Shown here piece after piece: positions 1 through 8,118 of a stretch of 64,000 nt of DNA. The stretch's first letter is position 1; each line of letters opens with the position of its first letter. Both the position numbers and the translations under genes were made by a program. The stretch is from the NCBI GenBank assembly GCA_014534425.1, contig JACVRN010000008.1:1-64000 (forward strand). Direction: 5' to 3'. The DNA is from Pyrinomonadaceae bacterium (GTDB lineage Bacteria > Acidobacteriota > Blastocatellia > Pyrinomonadales > Pyrinomonadaceae). The notes beneath the pieces were generated by a model. That model saw only the letters and a program-made list of their open reading frames with translations. It was not told the DNA's origin and did not search any database.

Positions 1-30
1 CTCGAACCCCCAACCTCTTCCTTGTAAGGG
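1..30. repeat. Distal attachment site (displaced tRNA-Val 3' fragment, partial)
   Basis: These 30 bases are identical to the T-arm through anticodon-loop part of the tRNA-Val gene at 15685-15714. To the right the sequence stops matching any tRNA. The repeat probably runs further left, outside the window. This is what remains of the original tRNA 3' end after a tRNA-targeting integrase has acted. Confidence 0.85.
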
Positions 31-109
31 GTATCCATTCCCACAAACAGCCCACTTATCAAAGCTTTTCCATTCTACTGATTTTCGCTTCTCTGTCAAA
101 CCGCCGCTT

Positions 110-141
110 CTACCTTTGAAAAGGTAGATGAAAAGGTAGAT
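110..141. repeat. Twin 12-bp repeats, likely arm-type recombinase sites (left end)
   Basis: Two tandem copies of GAAAAGGTAGAT occupy 118-129 and 130-141. The first copy also closes an inverted repeat at 110-127, CTACCTTT then GA then AAAGGTAG. The identical tandem pair occurs at 15526-15549 near the other end, in the same orientation. The position, between the attachment site and the integrase start, fits integrase arm sites or excisionase sites; this role is inferred. Confidence 0.6.
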
Positions 142-163
142 GCGGCATTGAAAGGGAAGCACA

Positions 164-1300
164 ATGCCGAGAGAGCGTAAAGGCTCAATAGTTACGAAGG
201 ACGGAAAACTTTATGCGCGTGTCAGATTCAAGGATGAAAACGGGAAAGCGCGCGACATCTGGAAAAAGGCAGATAGCCGCACGGATGCAAGAAAAATCAT
301 CCGGCAGATACTACGGGAAATAGAAGCCTTAACCCCTAAGCAACTAGATGCCGCTAACATGACGTTTGCAGAGTTAGCGAGTCATTACCTTGAGTATTAC
401 TTGCAACCTGCGGTCTATGTTGGCGATAAAAAGGTGTCTGGCGTGCGCTCATTAGTGACGGCTCGAACGGTTGTTAAGCCGCTTGTTGCACATTTCGGCA
501 GCCATCGCCTTAAATCCATTACATACGGTCAAATCCGAAGCTATAAGCAGATGCGTTTACAAACACCCACACGTCAAGGCGGACAGCGCAGTATTGCATC
601 CATCAATAGGGAACTCGGACAACTGCGGCGCATGTTTCGTATAGCTGTACGTGAACAGTGGATGCCGCGCAATCCGTTCTCAGAAGGTGATGCGCTGATT
701 AGCTTGAATGATGAAAACCAAAGGACGCGCATCTTGAGTTTTGATGAAGAAGCCAGATTGCTTGCGGCGATTGACAAATACCCACAGCGTACACATATCA
801 AAGGCATGGTTCTAATTGCGTTAGATTGTGCGTTGCGTCGCGGCGAAATCTTCACTCTGCGATGGTCTGATATTGACTTTGAGAGCCGAACAATTACTTT
901 GCGGGCTTTCAACTGCAAGACAGCCCGTAGCAGAGTCGTTGCTATGACAAGCCGCGTCTATCTATGGCTCTTGCGGTGGCGTGAAAATATGGCGGGAGAG
1001 AATATACAGGTCTTTAACGTCAAGGTAACAATCAAGACGGCATGGACAAAGATTTGTTGTGAAGCTGGCATAGATGACTTCCATTTCCACGATTGCCGAG
1101 CGACTTGCATAACTCGGATGTTGCGCGCGGGCTTGTCCGTGCCGGAAGTCTCCCGTATATCCGGTCACAGTACCCTTACTGCTTTTTACAGATACGCCCG
1201 CGTAAATGAAGAAACGCAGTTCCGAGCGGCTTCTGCGCTGGACGCTTATCTTGCTCAATCAGCCGCAACACAAGCTACAAGCACAGAGCTAATCCACTAA
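164..1300 (+). CDS. Tyrosine recombinase (integrase) of the element
   Basis: This is a 378-residue phage-type tyrosine recombinase that would integrate and excise the element at tRNA-Val. An N-terminal arm-binding region (about 1-60) and a SAM-like core-binding domain (about 65-170) precede the catalytic domain. All catalytic residues can be placed: Arg225 in ALRRGE, Lys252, His309 and Arg312 in HDCR, His335 in SGHS and Tyr344 in FYRYAR. The ATG at 164 follows a purine-rich GGGAAG stretch. The gene lies about 130 bp from the left attachment site and reads inwards. A clear intrinsic terminator follows at 1325-1360. The sequence appears intact. Family assignment is secure, and the link to this att pair is inferred from position. 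Confidence 0.95.
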   Translation: MPRERKGSIVTKDGKLYARVRFKDENGKARDIWKKADSRTDARKIIRQILREIEALTPKQLDAANMTFAELASHYLEYYLQPAVYVGDKKVSGVRSLVTARTVVKPLVAHFGSHRLKSITYGQIRSYKQMRLQTPTRQGGQRSIASINRELGQLRRMFRIAVREQWMPRNPFSEGDALISLNDENQRTRILSFDEEARLLAAIDKYPQRTHIKGMVLIALDCALRRGEIFTLRWSDIDFESRTITLRAFNCKTARSRVVAMTSRVYLWLLRWRENMAGENIQVFNVKVTIKTAWTKICCEAGIDDFHFHDCRATCITRMLRAGLSVPEVSRISGHSTLTAFYRYARVNEETQFRAASALDAYLAQSAATQATSTELIH

Positions 1301-1324
1301 GCAAAACGCTAAAACAGAAGCGGG

Positions 1325-1360
1325 GAGTCAGCCTTTAATCATGGCTGGCTCTTTCTCTTT
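1325..1360 (+). terminator. Intrinsic terminator after the integrase
   Basis: A 9-bp stem (GAGTCAGCC with GGCTGGCTC, one G-U pair) encloses a 9-nt loop and is followed by a T-rich tail. It lies 25 bp after the integrase stop codon. Confidence 0.8.
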
Positions 1361-1791
1361 CTGGCATACCCGTTGCTATGAACATAGGTATTTTCTCTCT
1401 GCTTACAGCCTATCAAAACCCTCTATCATTGGCACGCAAACTGCATAACAGTAAGTGTAGTCGAGAACATTAGCAAAATCGAAAGGCGTCCAAAAATTGA
1501 TGCCTTTCGGAAGCTAAATTCAAGCTAAAACTAAAATTAGTTCGGAAAAAGAAACGCCTGTTTCTGGCGTTATGGCGAAGCATTGCTTGGATGATTAGCA
1601 CGATTTACAAGCAAATTGCGGCACGGTAGTTGCTCTAGTCAAAGTGACAATTTCAGGTGCGATAGGATAGGTGAAAACGACCAGTACGCTTCTACTTAAA
1701 ACCTGATGCACGTTGCTGATGAAGGCATAGCATTGTCTTTGTCGGCTCACTCAAAAATCAAAACAATACAAAGGACGATGAAAGGTTAGAT
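1361..1791. other. Intergenic region with two hairpins
   Basis: No convincing gene is seen. At 1480-1509 an 11-bp stem (CGAAAGGCGTC against GATGCCTTTCG) encloses CAAAAATT. At 1553-1571 a smaller hairpin pairs AACGCC with GGCGTT. The rest is A+T-rich and leads to the start of the primase-like gene. It could hold its promoter, an origin or a small RNA; nothing in the sequence decides between these. Confidence 0.4.
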
Positions 1792-3537
1792 ATGTCTAAT
1801 CAGGCGATACCTATGTCTGATTCACTCTTACATGATTTTTCGGATGGAGCAGAAGCTATCCGCGCTCTGCAACGAGTCTGCGGATTCCAATACAACCACG
1901 ACACTATCATGCTTGCCTGTCTTGCTGCGGCGCGCGAGCATGGAAGCAATGAGTTCTATGCTAGTTATGCCGAGCTTGGTGCGCGTATGTGTAGTGAAGT
2001 ACAGCCCTATAAGAACTGCATGACGAAAGAAGAACGGGATAACCGCAGACGTGCATTACAGGAGCGATTCAAGCGGGCGTACAGAAGCCTAGAGATAGAC
2101 CAAAAACTTACAGGCTTATCGTTTGTAACTGTAGAGTGCGGCGGATACAGGAACGGACGTAACAAAAAGTCTTTGGTTCAGGTTGATGTTGATTCAGTGA
2201 CTCGCACGATTGAACTTGCTCGACAATCAAAAGACTTTGCAACTTACCGCATACGCTGTTTTGAACGCGCAGCATCACAGGTGCGTGATGAAAAGCCGCG
2301 CCAATATATCGAGCCTGCTGTATTTCCAATCGGGCGCAAGCTACGAAGTCCAGAAGCCCGCATCAGCGACATAAAACGCTGTGGAAGCTGCATGGAAACT
2401 TACGCACGGCGGCTATATCAATATGCGGTTGAGGATAACCTACCTAGAGATAGGATAGACGAGTTGAAAGAGTGCCTGAAACAAAGAATAGACATTTGCT
2501 TTGCTGATAACTTTCCCATTCAGTTAGAAGATGGAAAGGTACATGAATCTGTCCCCTATACTAATAATAATACGGGGGTTAATCCGTGTACCCTTGAAGA
2601 AACTGAACAGATTGAGAACCTTTCGCCCCGTGTCACTCCTAATGATTCGCAGGATGAAGCATTGATGAATGACAGGGGGGCAGATGAAAGCCCGCTTGAT
2701 ACTGCGATGCTCGCGCTTGATGTAGTCGCATCAATAGGCGCATCGCGGTTCAACGTGATTTTGATTAATGATGCTGCGAAAGAAAAGGAAGTCCTGACTA
2801 GAACAGTCGCCACGTTAGAGCAAGTAAAGGCAAATTTCTCAGCATGGCTTGAACGCAGCGAGCGCGAGCAAAAGAGCTTGGTAGTAGATATGAAGCCGAA
2901 CGGTCAGCGCATTATTCAGGTTGATGAAGCAAACGCAGAAGTGATGAAGCTGCTTGCGCCAGTCTCGTTTATGACAGTAGAGACGAGCGATGGCAACGGG
3001 CAAGTATGGCTTGCTTTGCCCGAAGGCTTGAGCGATTCAGAGATTGCGGATGCTAAAGAGCGCCTGTTTGTTGTGTTGAAAGCGAAGGGAGCAAACAAGG
3101 GCGCTTCGGGCGGTCTGCGTTGGGCAGGTACGTGCAACTTCAAGCCTGAGCGAAAGAGAGCAGACGGCACTTATCCGCGCGTCAGATTGCTTGATTACAA
3201 GGACGGGCGCACCGTTACAACCTATGAATTAGATGCGCTCGGTTTACTCTCAGAACCGCAGCCAAAGTTTAGACCAAAGCTAGCAAGTAAGCGCCCGCGA
3301 GCTAAACGCGCGCCATCATACGAGTACACTATGAAATGCGTGCGCCGCAAGCCTAATGGAGAAGTTGACCGGAGCGGCGTTGATGTTCTGTATGCCGTGA
3401 CCTGTCTTAATTGGGGATTCAGTGAATCTGAAACGGTAGATTTGCTGAAAGAGAAATCGGGCAAGGCTCAAAATCGAAAAGACGATTATGCCGAAAATGT
3501 AGTGGCGTATGCGAGCAAGCAGGCACAGCTTTCTTAG
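1792..3537 (+). CDS. Putative primase-like replication protein of the element
   Basis: This is a 581-residue protein. The C-terminal half contains RWAGTCNFKP (near residue 440), which resembles the conserved RxPGxxNxK block of RepB-type archaeo-eukaryotic primases of plasmids and integrative elements. The last 75 residues (LNWGFSESETVDLLKEKSGKA and on) resemble the PriCT-type helical domain that follows such primases. The N-terminal third looks like a winged-helix replication-initiator region and a middle acidic linker has low complexity; these are impressions, not matches. The ATG at 1792 follows AAAGG. It would start replication of the excised circle. The next gene is 42 bp downstream on the same strand. 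Function is inferred from two weak motifs. Confidence 0.5.
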   Translation: MSNQAIPMSDSLLHDFSDGAEAIRALQRVCGFQYNHDTIMLACLAAAREHGSNEFYASYAELGARMCSEVQPYKNCMTKEERDNRRRALQERFKRAYRSLEIDQKLTGLSFVTVECGGYRNGRNKKSLVQVDVDSVTRTIELARQSKDFATYRIRCFERAASQVRDEKPRQYIEPAVFPIGRKLRSPEARISDIKRCGSCMETYARRLYQYAVEDNLPRDRIDELKECLKQRIDICFADNFPIQLEDGKVHESVPYTNNNTGVNPCTLEETEQIENLSPRVTPNDSQDEALMNDRGADESPLDTAMLALDVVASIGASRFNVILINDAAKEKEVLTRTVATLEQVKANFSAWLERSEREQKSLVVDMKPNGQRIIQVDEANAEVMKLLAPVSFMTVETSDGNGQVWLALPEGLSDSEIADAKERLFVVLKAKGANKGASGGLRWAGTCNFKPERKRADGTYPRVRLLDYKDGRTVTTYELDALGLLSEPQPKFRPKLASKRPRAKRAPSYEYTMKCVRRKPNGEVDRSGVDVLYAVTCLNWGFSESETVDLLKEKSGKAQNRKDDYAENVVAYASKQAQLS

Positions 3538-3579
3538 ACTATCGTGTGAATAACAGGATGAAAGGAATCAACAAAGAAA

Positions 3580-4101
3580 ATGGCAACTAGGGAGAATGAG
3601 CTTTTCAACAGATACAGGAACGCCGCAGAGACGCGCCCGCGATTAAAAGAACTGCGAGCCAAGCTACTCGAAATAGGCGGTGATGAAATTGTCTGCCCAC
3701 TCGATTTTGACCAGCTAGACGATGATTTAGACAACATCCTAGACAGAGGCGTAATTTGGAAAAAATGGCGCGTGCGTATGTGGGAAGGAGTAGAGAGCCA
3801 GTGTCACACGAACTCTATTCTCCTGTGGACTGTTAAGCCTGATGATATGCGAATAGCTACAGGGTTCGCGCTCTCGCCTGATGGACTCTGGCGGCAGCAC
3901 AGTTGGTGCGTGTCTAAAGATAAGCGGCGGGTATATGAGACAACAGTACGCCGTACCATTTACTACGGCTATGTGCTGACAGAGCGCGAAAGCCTAATGC
4001 GGTTCAAGAGTATCCTTCCGCGCGAAATGCGCCATCACTTCAAGAGCGGCTGGAATATGGAGAACTTGCGGCAGTTCCGGCACGCGCTTAAAGTGGCTTG
4101 A
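3580..4101 (+). CDS. Hypothetical protein of the element, possible Cys-His fold
   Basis: I do not recognise this 173-residue protein. It has a charged helical N-terminus (1-60) and then a compact domain with conserved-looking blocks: SQCHTNS, TGFALSPDGLWRQHSW and a basic stretch ending RTIYYGY. A Cys-His step followed about 40 residues later by a His in QHSW could be a papain-like Cys/His pair, but that is speculation. There is no signal peptide or membrane segment. The gene follows the primase-like gene by 42 bp and is probably co-transcribed, so it may serve element maintenance. Confidence 0.6.
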   Translation: MATRENELFNRYRNAAETRPRLKELRAKLLEIGGDEIVCPLDFDQLDDDLDNILDRGVIWKKWRVRMWEGVESQCHTNSILLWTVKPDDMRIATGFALSPDGLWRQHSWCVSKDKRRVYETTVRRTIYYGYVLTERESLMRFKSILPREMRHHFKSGWNMENLRQFRHALKVA

Positions 4102-4476
4102 AATGCTCAAAACAGCCCGCGTATGCCGCTTCTGATATTCACTCGGAAGAAAACCAAAGTGATAGCAAAAACTTTTGACGCCCTTATGTCTCTAAACGCC
4201 GAAAAATAGAAGGTTTATGGCTGAAATTCGTTCTTTTTAGTGCGAAAAACACCATTCACTTTTGGTATTCATTAATCCTCACTTTGAGCCATCATTCATG
4301 CGTTGTCGTTGATGGTCTGAAACTGTAGGAAACATGGTTTAACATGGTTGTACCCCGAAGGTCATGCTTTCGACCCTGCTCAGCCGCAAGTAAGCGTGAC
4401 CCCGTGACCTTGAAATGATTTCAACCCCTATGGCTATCCTCTTCTTGCACACAACAGCACCCAATATCCAGCCACA
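4102..4476. other. Intergenic region with short direct repeats and a palindrome
   Basis: No gene is supported. Two tandem copies of AACATGGTT(T/G) lie at 4331-4350. A second tandem pair, CGTGACCC and CGTGACCT, is near 4395-4410. A perfect odd palindrome, TGAAAT-G-ATTTCA, lies at 4411-4423. The cluster of small repeats beside the replication-type genes could be operators or initiator-binding iterons. No transcription signal is clear. Confidence 0.4.
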
Positions 4477-4842
4477 CTATTTTCTTGCGCTCTTAGATTT
4501 GGATAAGAGAATAGCCAAGACCAAGAGAAGTATTCCACCACAACACCACCCTGCACCCACATTTTGCCCGCCTGTTTCAATCCACCTGATGTCAGACCCT
4601 ACGCGGTGAATATCGGAAATGGTAGGCTGTTCGCTAACAAAATAAGCGATACACATTACTCCGGCGATAGTGAGAATTACTGACACTATCGTTAAGTCCT
4701 TTTTTCTTTTACTTCTCTCCTTATCAGTAAACGATGGTGATGGCTTTGGCGGATTAAGGACAAAATCAAATCCACAATTCCGGCATTTAGAATCTGAATC
4801 CGCGCAAGGATAGTTACAGTTAGGGCAAGGTGAAGAAGGCAT
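4477..4842 (-). CDS. Small zinc-ribbon membrane protein
   Basis: The 121-residue product starts with a rubredoxin-like zinc ribbon, CPNCNYPC then CRNCGF (two CxxC pairs, residues 6-23), followed by a Pro/Ser linker and a Lys-rich stretch. Two hydrophobic segments follow, at about 51-69 and 97-113. A cytosolic ribbon and a hairpin membrane anchor would be the simplest topology. Such zinc-ribbon/TM proteins are common accessory genes without a defined role. The gene is isolated on the minus strand of the element and has an ATG start. Confidence 0.65.
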   Translation of the reverse strand: MPSSPCPNCNYPCADSDSKCRNCGFDFVLNPPKPSPSFTDKERSKRKKDLTIVSVILTIAGVMCIAYFVSEQPTISDIHRVGSDIRWIETGGQNVGAGWCCGGILLLVLAILLSKSKSARK

Positions 4843-4987
4843 GACGATTATCGCGGCTCTCTGCTATGCTTACGCTCTGTTCGTTTGACAATGCCTATGC
4901 GTAATGTGGCGCTGCATCGTCTGTAATGATTACCGCTCGGAAATCAGCATTAAGGTTTCCGGCGAAACAAAATTGCGATGCAATAAT

Positions 4988-5003
4988 AAAGTCAAATGAC
5001 TTT
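4988..5003. promoter_or_regulatory. Palindromic operator-like site before the XRE gene
   Basis: AAAGTCA and TGACTTT are perfect 7-bp arms separated by AA. The site lies about 50 bp before the XRE regulator start, a usual place for autoregulation by such repressors. The binding partner is inferred. Confidence 0.4.
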
Positions 5004-5052
5004 AGCGGCAAGATAGAATTAGCTGTTGCTATGTCGGGAGGAAACTTCTGAC

Positions 5053-5367
5053 ATGGGGACAGCACGACGACCTAAGCCGAAGCATTTAGCCGAAAAGCTA
5101 TTGCATATTCGCCTTGCGTTGAACCTTTCGCAGAATGATTTGATTAAGCGTTTAGATTTCGAGAAGGAACTTGTGCAGGGGACAATTTCAACTTATGAAC
5201 TTGGCAAGCGCGAGCCATCATTACCGCTTTTACTTCGCTATGCTCGTTTGGCTGGCGTGTGCGTTGATATACTGATTGATGATGAGCTTGAATTACCCGC
5301 GAAACTTCCAACTACCCCAACTCACAAAGTTCCTGTGCGATTGTTTAGGGTTAAGCGCAGTCGTTAA
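5053..5367 (+). CDS. XRE-family HTH regulator
   Basis: This is a Cro/CI-type DNA-binding protein of 104 residues. The helix-turn-helix spans about residues 9-65: LAEKLLHIRLALNLSQNDL, then a recognition region around GTISTYELGKREPSL and LLRYARLAGV. The C-terminal tail is basic and ends KRSR. The ORF track begins at a TTG at 5026, but the ATG at 5053 has a GGGAGG ribosome site 11 nt upstream and removes a non-conserved leader, so I prefer it. A 16-bp palindrome lies upstream. It probably controls the element's own genes; the targets are unknown. Confidence 0.85.
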   Translation: MGTARRPKPKHLAEKLLHIRLALNLSQNDLIKRLDFEKELVQGTISTYELGKREPSLPLLLRYARLAGVCVDILIDDELELPAKLPTTPTHKVPVRLFRVKRSR

Positions 5368-5410
5368 TTAGTCCACAGTTGTTATAAGGTATAGGTAACA
5401 CAAACAGTCC

Positions 5411-6763
5411 TTACTTAGTGTGAGCTTTACGGCGGCGTTTGGCAGGAATCCTTAAGGGAAGCAAGTCTTTATGTCTCTTCTCTATAAGATAGATTAACCT
5501 TTGATGTGAGACACCTAGCATTCTGGCGGCGTATGTCACGCTGCCCTCTGATGTGATGAGTGCTCGCTTTATTAGTTGGTGTTCATGGCGTTGCATCTCT
5601 TCAACCAACGAGTTTGAAGCGGGAGTCTTTGATTTACGAGGACTCAGATGCTCTCCTAACTCTTCCATGAGAATCAGTGCAGCTTTCCCCGCATACTCAA
5701 GCGCACCCGCCTGCTGTGCTACTTCAATAGCGTGTTGAAGTGTGGCGTATGCCTGACTGTAGAAGCGTAGCCGTGCTAGTGCTGTCCCGTGAGTTATTAA
5801 AGCTTCTGCTAATAAATCTTGGCGACCGCCTTGCTCAAGTGTCATCACAGAAGCACGCGCCGTCTTTTCAGCTTCCGCATTGCGACCTTCAGCGAGAAAG
5901 ATACGAGCGTGAGTTTCCTGAAATCGAGCAAGGGTGCTTTTATCTTTAAGACTCGATAAGATGCGGCACGCGCGCCCTACGTGTTCGTGCGCAGCTTTGA
6001 AGTCTCCTGCTTTGAAATAGAGATAACCGAGATTATTTTCGACGTTAGCGCGATAGCTCTTGTGTCCGGCTTGCTCAAAATAATAGCTTGCGGCTGCATA
6101 CTCTACAAAAGCGCGGTCTGTATAATCTTCTCGGTTCTCTACCTTGCCCATGTTCTCTAAAAGATTAGCGAGGTTATTATGATAACTGCCCTTTAATGTG
6201 GGGTTAGTGATTTTCTCGAAAAGGGGCGCGTTATCAATTAGGATTTTATACTCTTCATTCAAACGATTAGTGGAATGTTCTACAATGGCGAGGCGAAGCA
6301 AAGCTTTAGCTTTTAACTCATCATCCGTCTTGAGTCTTGGAAACAACTCTTTAAGTATGATGCGGGCTTCATCGTAATCGCCAGCACGCCAGTAGCACAG
6401 AGCAGCTTCTATCTGCGCCTCTAATACCTTTTCTCTGTTTTTAAGAGACTCAAAGAGAGAGATGCTTTCGCTCAAGAGATTCTTAGCCGTTTCCTGTGCG
6501 CTTGCAATCTTGTACTTATAACCAATCAAGCCTGTCAGAACGCCAGCACGCAATAAGACTTCTGCGGCTATGCCGGGGGCTAATCCTTCAAGCTTTGGAT
6601 AATCACCAATGCGTTGCCAAAACTCACTCATCGCTTGGCGCGCGTCTTCATACTCTCCCTTGTCTTCAAATCCTCTTGCCAGTTGACAGCGAATTTCTGC
6701 CCGTTGGTTAAGGCTTAGTGTCGGATTTTCCAGTTGTCTCAAGAGTGAGGGCAGCAAAGTCAT
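5411..6763 (-). CDS. TPR-repeat regulator with C-terminal Fis-type HTH
   Basis: The 450-residue protein has a long array of TPR-like helix pairs over about residues 1-370 (for example NLANLLENMGKVE, ENNLGYLYFKAGDFKAA). A C-terminal Fis-type helix-turn-helix follows at about 395-435: HQLIKRALITSEGSVTYAA and RMLGVSHQRLIYLIEK, with a basic KRRRK tail. It has no signal peptide and no kinase or receiver domain. In RNPP regulators of Firmicutes, TPR arrays bind small peptides and steer an attached HTH. Here the order is TPR first and HTH last, and the divergent neighbour encodes a small secreted peptide. A peptide-sensing role is attractive but unproven. The start ATG follows AAAGG in the message. 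Confidence 0.8.
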   Translation of the reverse strand: MTLLPSLLRQLENPTLSLNQRAEIRCQLARGFEDKGEYEDARQAMSEFWQRIGDYPKLEGLAPGIAAEVLLRAGVLTGLIGYKYKIASAQETAKNLLSESISLFESLKNREKVLEAQIEAALCYWRAGDYDEARIILKELFPRLKTDDELKAKALLRLAIVEHSTNRLNEEYKILIDNAPLFEKITNPTLKGSYHNNLANLLENMGKVENREDYTDRAFVEYAAASYYFEQAGHKSYRANVENNLGYLYFKAGDFKAAHEHVGRACRILSSLKDKSTLARFQETHARIFLAEGRNAEAEKTARASVMTLEQGGRQDLLAEALITHGTALARLRFYSQAYATLQHAIEVAQQAGALEYAGKAALILMEELGEHLSPRKSKTPASNSLVEEMQRHEHQLIKRALITSEGSVTYAARMLGVSHQRLIYLIEKRHKDLLPLRIPAKRRRKAHTK

Positions 6764-6939
6764 GGAAGATAAGCCTTTCGAGGTGACTGCAAAAAATGTT
6801 GCTTAATCGCCCGCCATAATAAACGGACGCTCGCACCCTTGCAAGAAAAGTTCAAAGCTGGTCTATTGCTTCTTGCAAAAAATTTTACACGCGGCTTTGC
6901 TTGCAAAATTTTTTGCGAGCATCCATTAGGAGAAACAGA
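6764..6939. promoter_or_regulatory. Divergent control region with repeated TTGCAA-type sites
   Basis: A 15-bp inverted repeat with one mismatch joins 6872-6886 (CTTGCAAAAAATTTT) to 6905-6919 (AAAATTTTTTGCGAG). Related half-sites occur at 6787-6798 (CTGCAAAAAATG) and 6838-6850 (CTTGCAAGAAAAG). The array fills the gap between the TPR/HTH gene and the secreted peptide gene and ends about 20 bp before the latter's start. Its layout suits an operator for the HTH regulator, or a leader hairpin; the sequence alone does not separate these. Confidence 0.55.
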
Positions 6940-7185
6940 ATGAAAAACTTACGTCAACTCTTCGCGGGGCTTGTCCTGACATTAGCCCTGACTTCTACTG
7001 CTTTTGCTGGTCAGGTAGAGTGTCCCGGCATTACTCAAGACCCGCCGCCGCAACAAGAATCTGTAGCTGGCGACATACAAAATGGAGTCACAGGTGACTT
7101 GCCGAACGGAGGTCAGTCAATAAATACAGATGCGACGACATTGACCATGCTAGAGCTAATCTTAGTCACGCTGTCAGTGGTCTAA
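6940..7185 (+). CDS. Short secreted peptide precursor
   Basis: The ORF track starts at a TTG (6901), but the ATG at 6940 has an AGGAG site about 7 nt upstream and gives a clean signal peptide: MKNLRQLFAGLVLTLALTST followed by AFAGQ. The precursor has 81 residues. The mature part is about 58 residues, with one Cys, a PPPQQ stretch, Gly/Asn/Asp-rich segments and a hydrophobic C-terminal end (LTMLELILVTLSVV). I recall similar small exported proteins in other Acidobacteriota, but no function. It is transcribed divergently from the TPR/HTH regulator across a repeat-rich gap. It may be a signal peptide precursor, a bacteriocin-like peptide or a small envelope protein. Confidence 0.75.
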   Translation: MKNLRQLFAGLVLTLALTSTAFAGQVECPGITQDPPPQQESVAGDIQNGVTGDLPNGGQSINTDATTLTMLELILVTLSVV

Positions 7186-7400
7186 TTGAATCCTCTAGTT
7201 AGAGACTGTATTAAGCTGCGGTGATTACCTCACGCGCGGCTACGGTGTGGTGTGTGTTATCAGGCAATATGCTTTGAGTTTGCCAAAGGCATAATTCCCT
7301 TTGTTAGATTTGCCTGCGAAGTTGCCGAGTAAGCCGAGGCACAAAGATTAGTTATCGGAATAGTTCACCGAAGCTTTAACACCAAAAACATCAGTTCACC

Positions 7401-8051
7401 TCAACCTCGTAGTTCCTTTTTCCTTGCGAGAATACGCAAACTGCTAAGTTTGGCATCTAAAACGGCTCGCACAAACTCTGGGCGCGTGTCTCCATCGAAC
7501 GTTGGGAGAACTCTTTTTGCAATCCAGTCCCCAAAGGTAGGATGTTGCAGATTCCTTCGTTCTAAAATACCCCGTCCACTAACTATTGTTGGTAACTGTT
7601 CTCCGCGAGGGTATATCTCAAGCACTTTGGGATGCTGCATCAGTGCCCTCATGTCTAAAACCTGTTCAAGTAATCTGTCGCGCTTACTTGGGGGTAAGCT
7701 CTCAACCTTGCCAAGTTTTGCTTGAACTAAGGTTGCTTTACTTACTACATCTTCATTTGGTAGTGAAATCAAAGTCACTACTGAGAAATCTGCGCCAGAC
7801 CATCGCTCTGCTGAACCACGACCAACCGATGTGACGACCACCCCCTGAAATTTCACATGCACACTATCATCTTCATATTCAAACCCATGCAACTGTTGAA
7901 TCATTGCTGGTGTAAAGTTCGGCTCATTGCCGTAGTTAGAAAAATCAACCCGAAGCAATGCCTCATTAATAGACTCCCTTAAATGCTCTTTCGTCTCTCG
8001 CGGGAAGTAAAGAGGATGCGTCATTTCTAATTGATAGACTTTCTCCAACAC
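7401..8051 (-). CDS. PD-(D/E)XK nuclease-like protein beside the type III R-M genes
   Basis: The 216-residue protein shows a pattern typical of PD-(D/E)XK folds: ERWSGADFSVVTLISL followed by KATLVQAKLG. An acidic residue precedes a GAD turn, and then comes a hydrophobic strand ending QAK. The helical C-terminus has no recognisable domain. It lies 67 bp after the Res gene on the same strand and is probably transcribed with it. It could be an extra nuclease or a specificity/regulatory factor of the restriction system. The predicted start is GTG; an ATG nine codons later is an alternative. Short direct repeats (CGAGTAAGCCGA) flank the gene. Confidence 0.55.
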   Translation of the reverse strand: MLEKVYQLEMTHPLYFPRETKEHLRESINEALLRVDFSNYGNEPNFTPAMIQQLHGFEYEDDSVHVKFQGVVVTSVGRGSAERWSGADFSVVTLISLPNEDVVSKATLVQAKLGKVESLPPSKRDRLLEQVLDMRALMQHPKVLEIYPRGEQLPTIVSGRGILERRNLQHPTFGDWIAKRVLPTFDGDTRPEFVRAVLDAKLSSLRILARKKELRG

Positions 8052-8118
8052 GGACTCATCTCACAGTCTTGAGTCATGTGTCGAGTAAGCCGAAGTATAA
8101 GCGAGCCAAAGATAGGTC

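Noticed and set aside
1-30. A truncated second tRNA gene at the left edge
   Set aside because: Identity to tRNA-Val stops sharply in the anticodon stem and an integrase gene follows, so an attachment site explains it better.
118-141. Tandem repeats as a CRISPR fragment
   Set aside because: There are only two adjacent 12-bp units without spacers, and the same pair occurs at the other element end.
574-1258. Minus-strand ORFs inside the integrase gene
   Set aside because: They are shadows of a gene with a full catalytic set on the plus strand.
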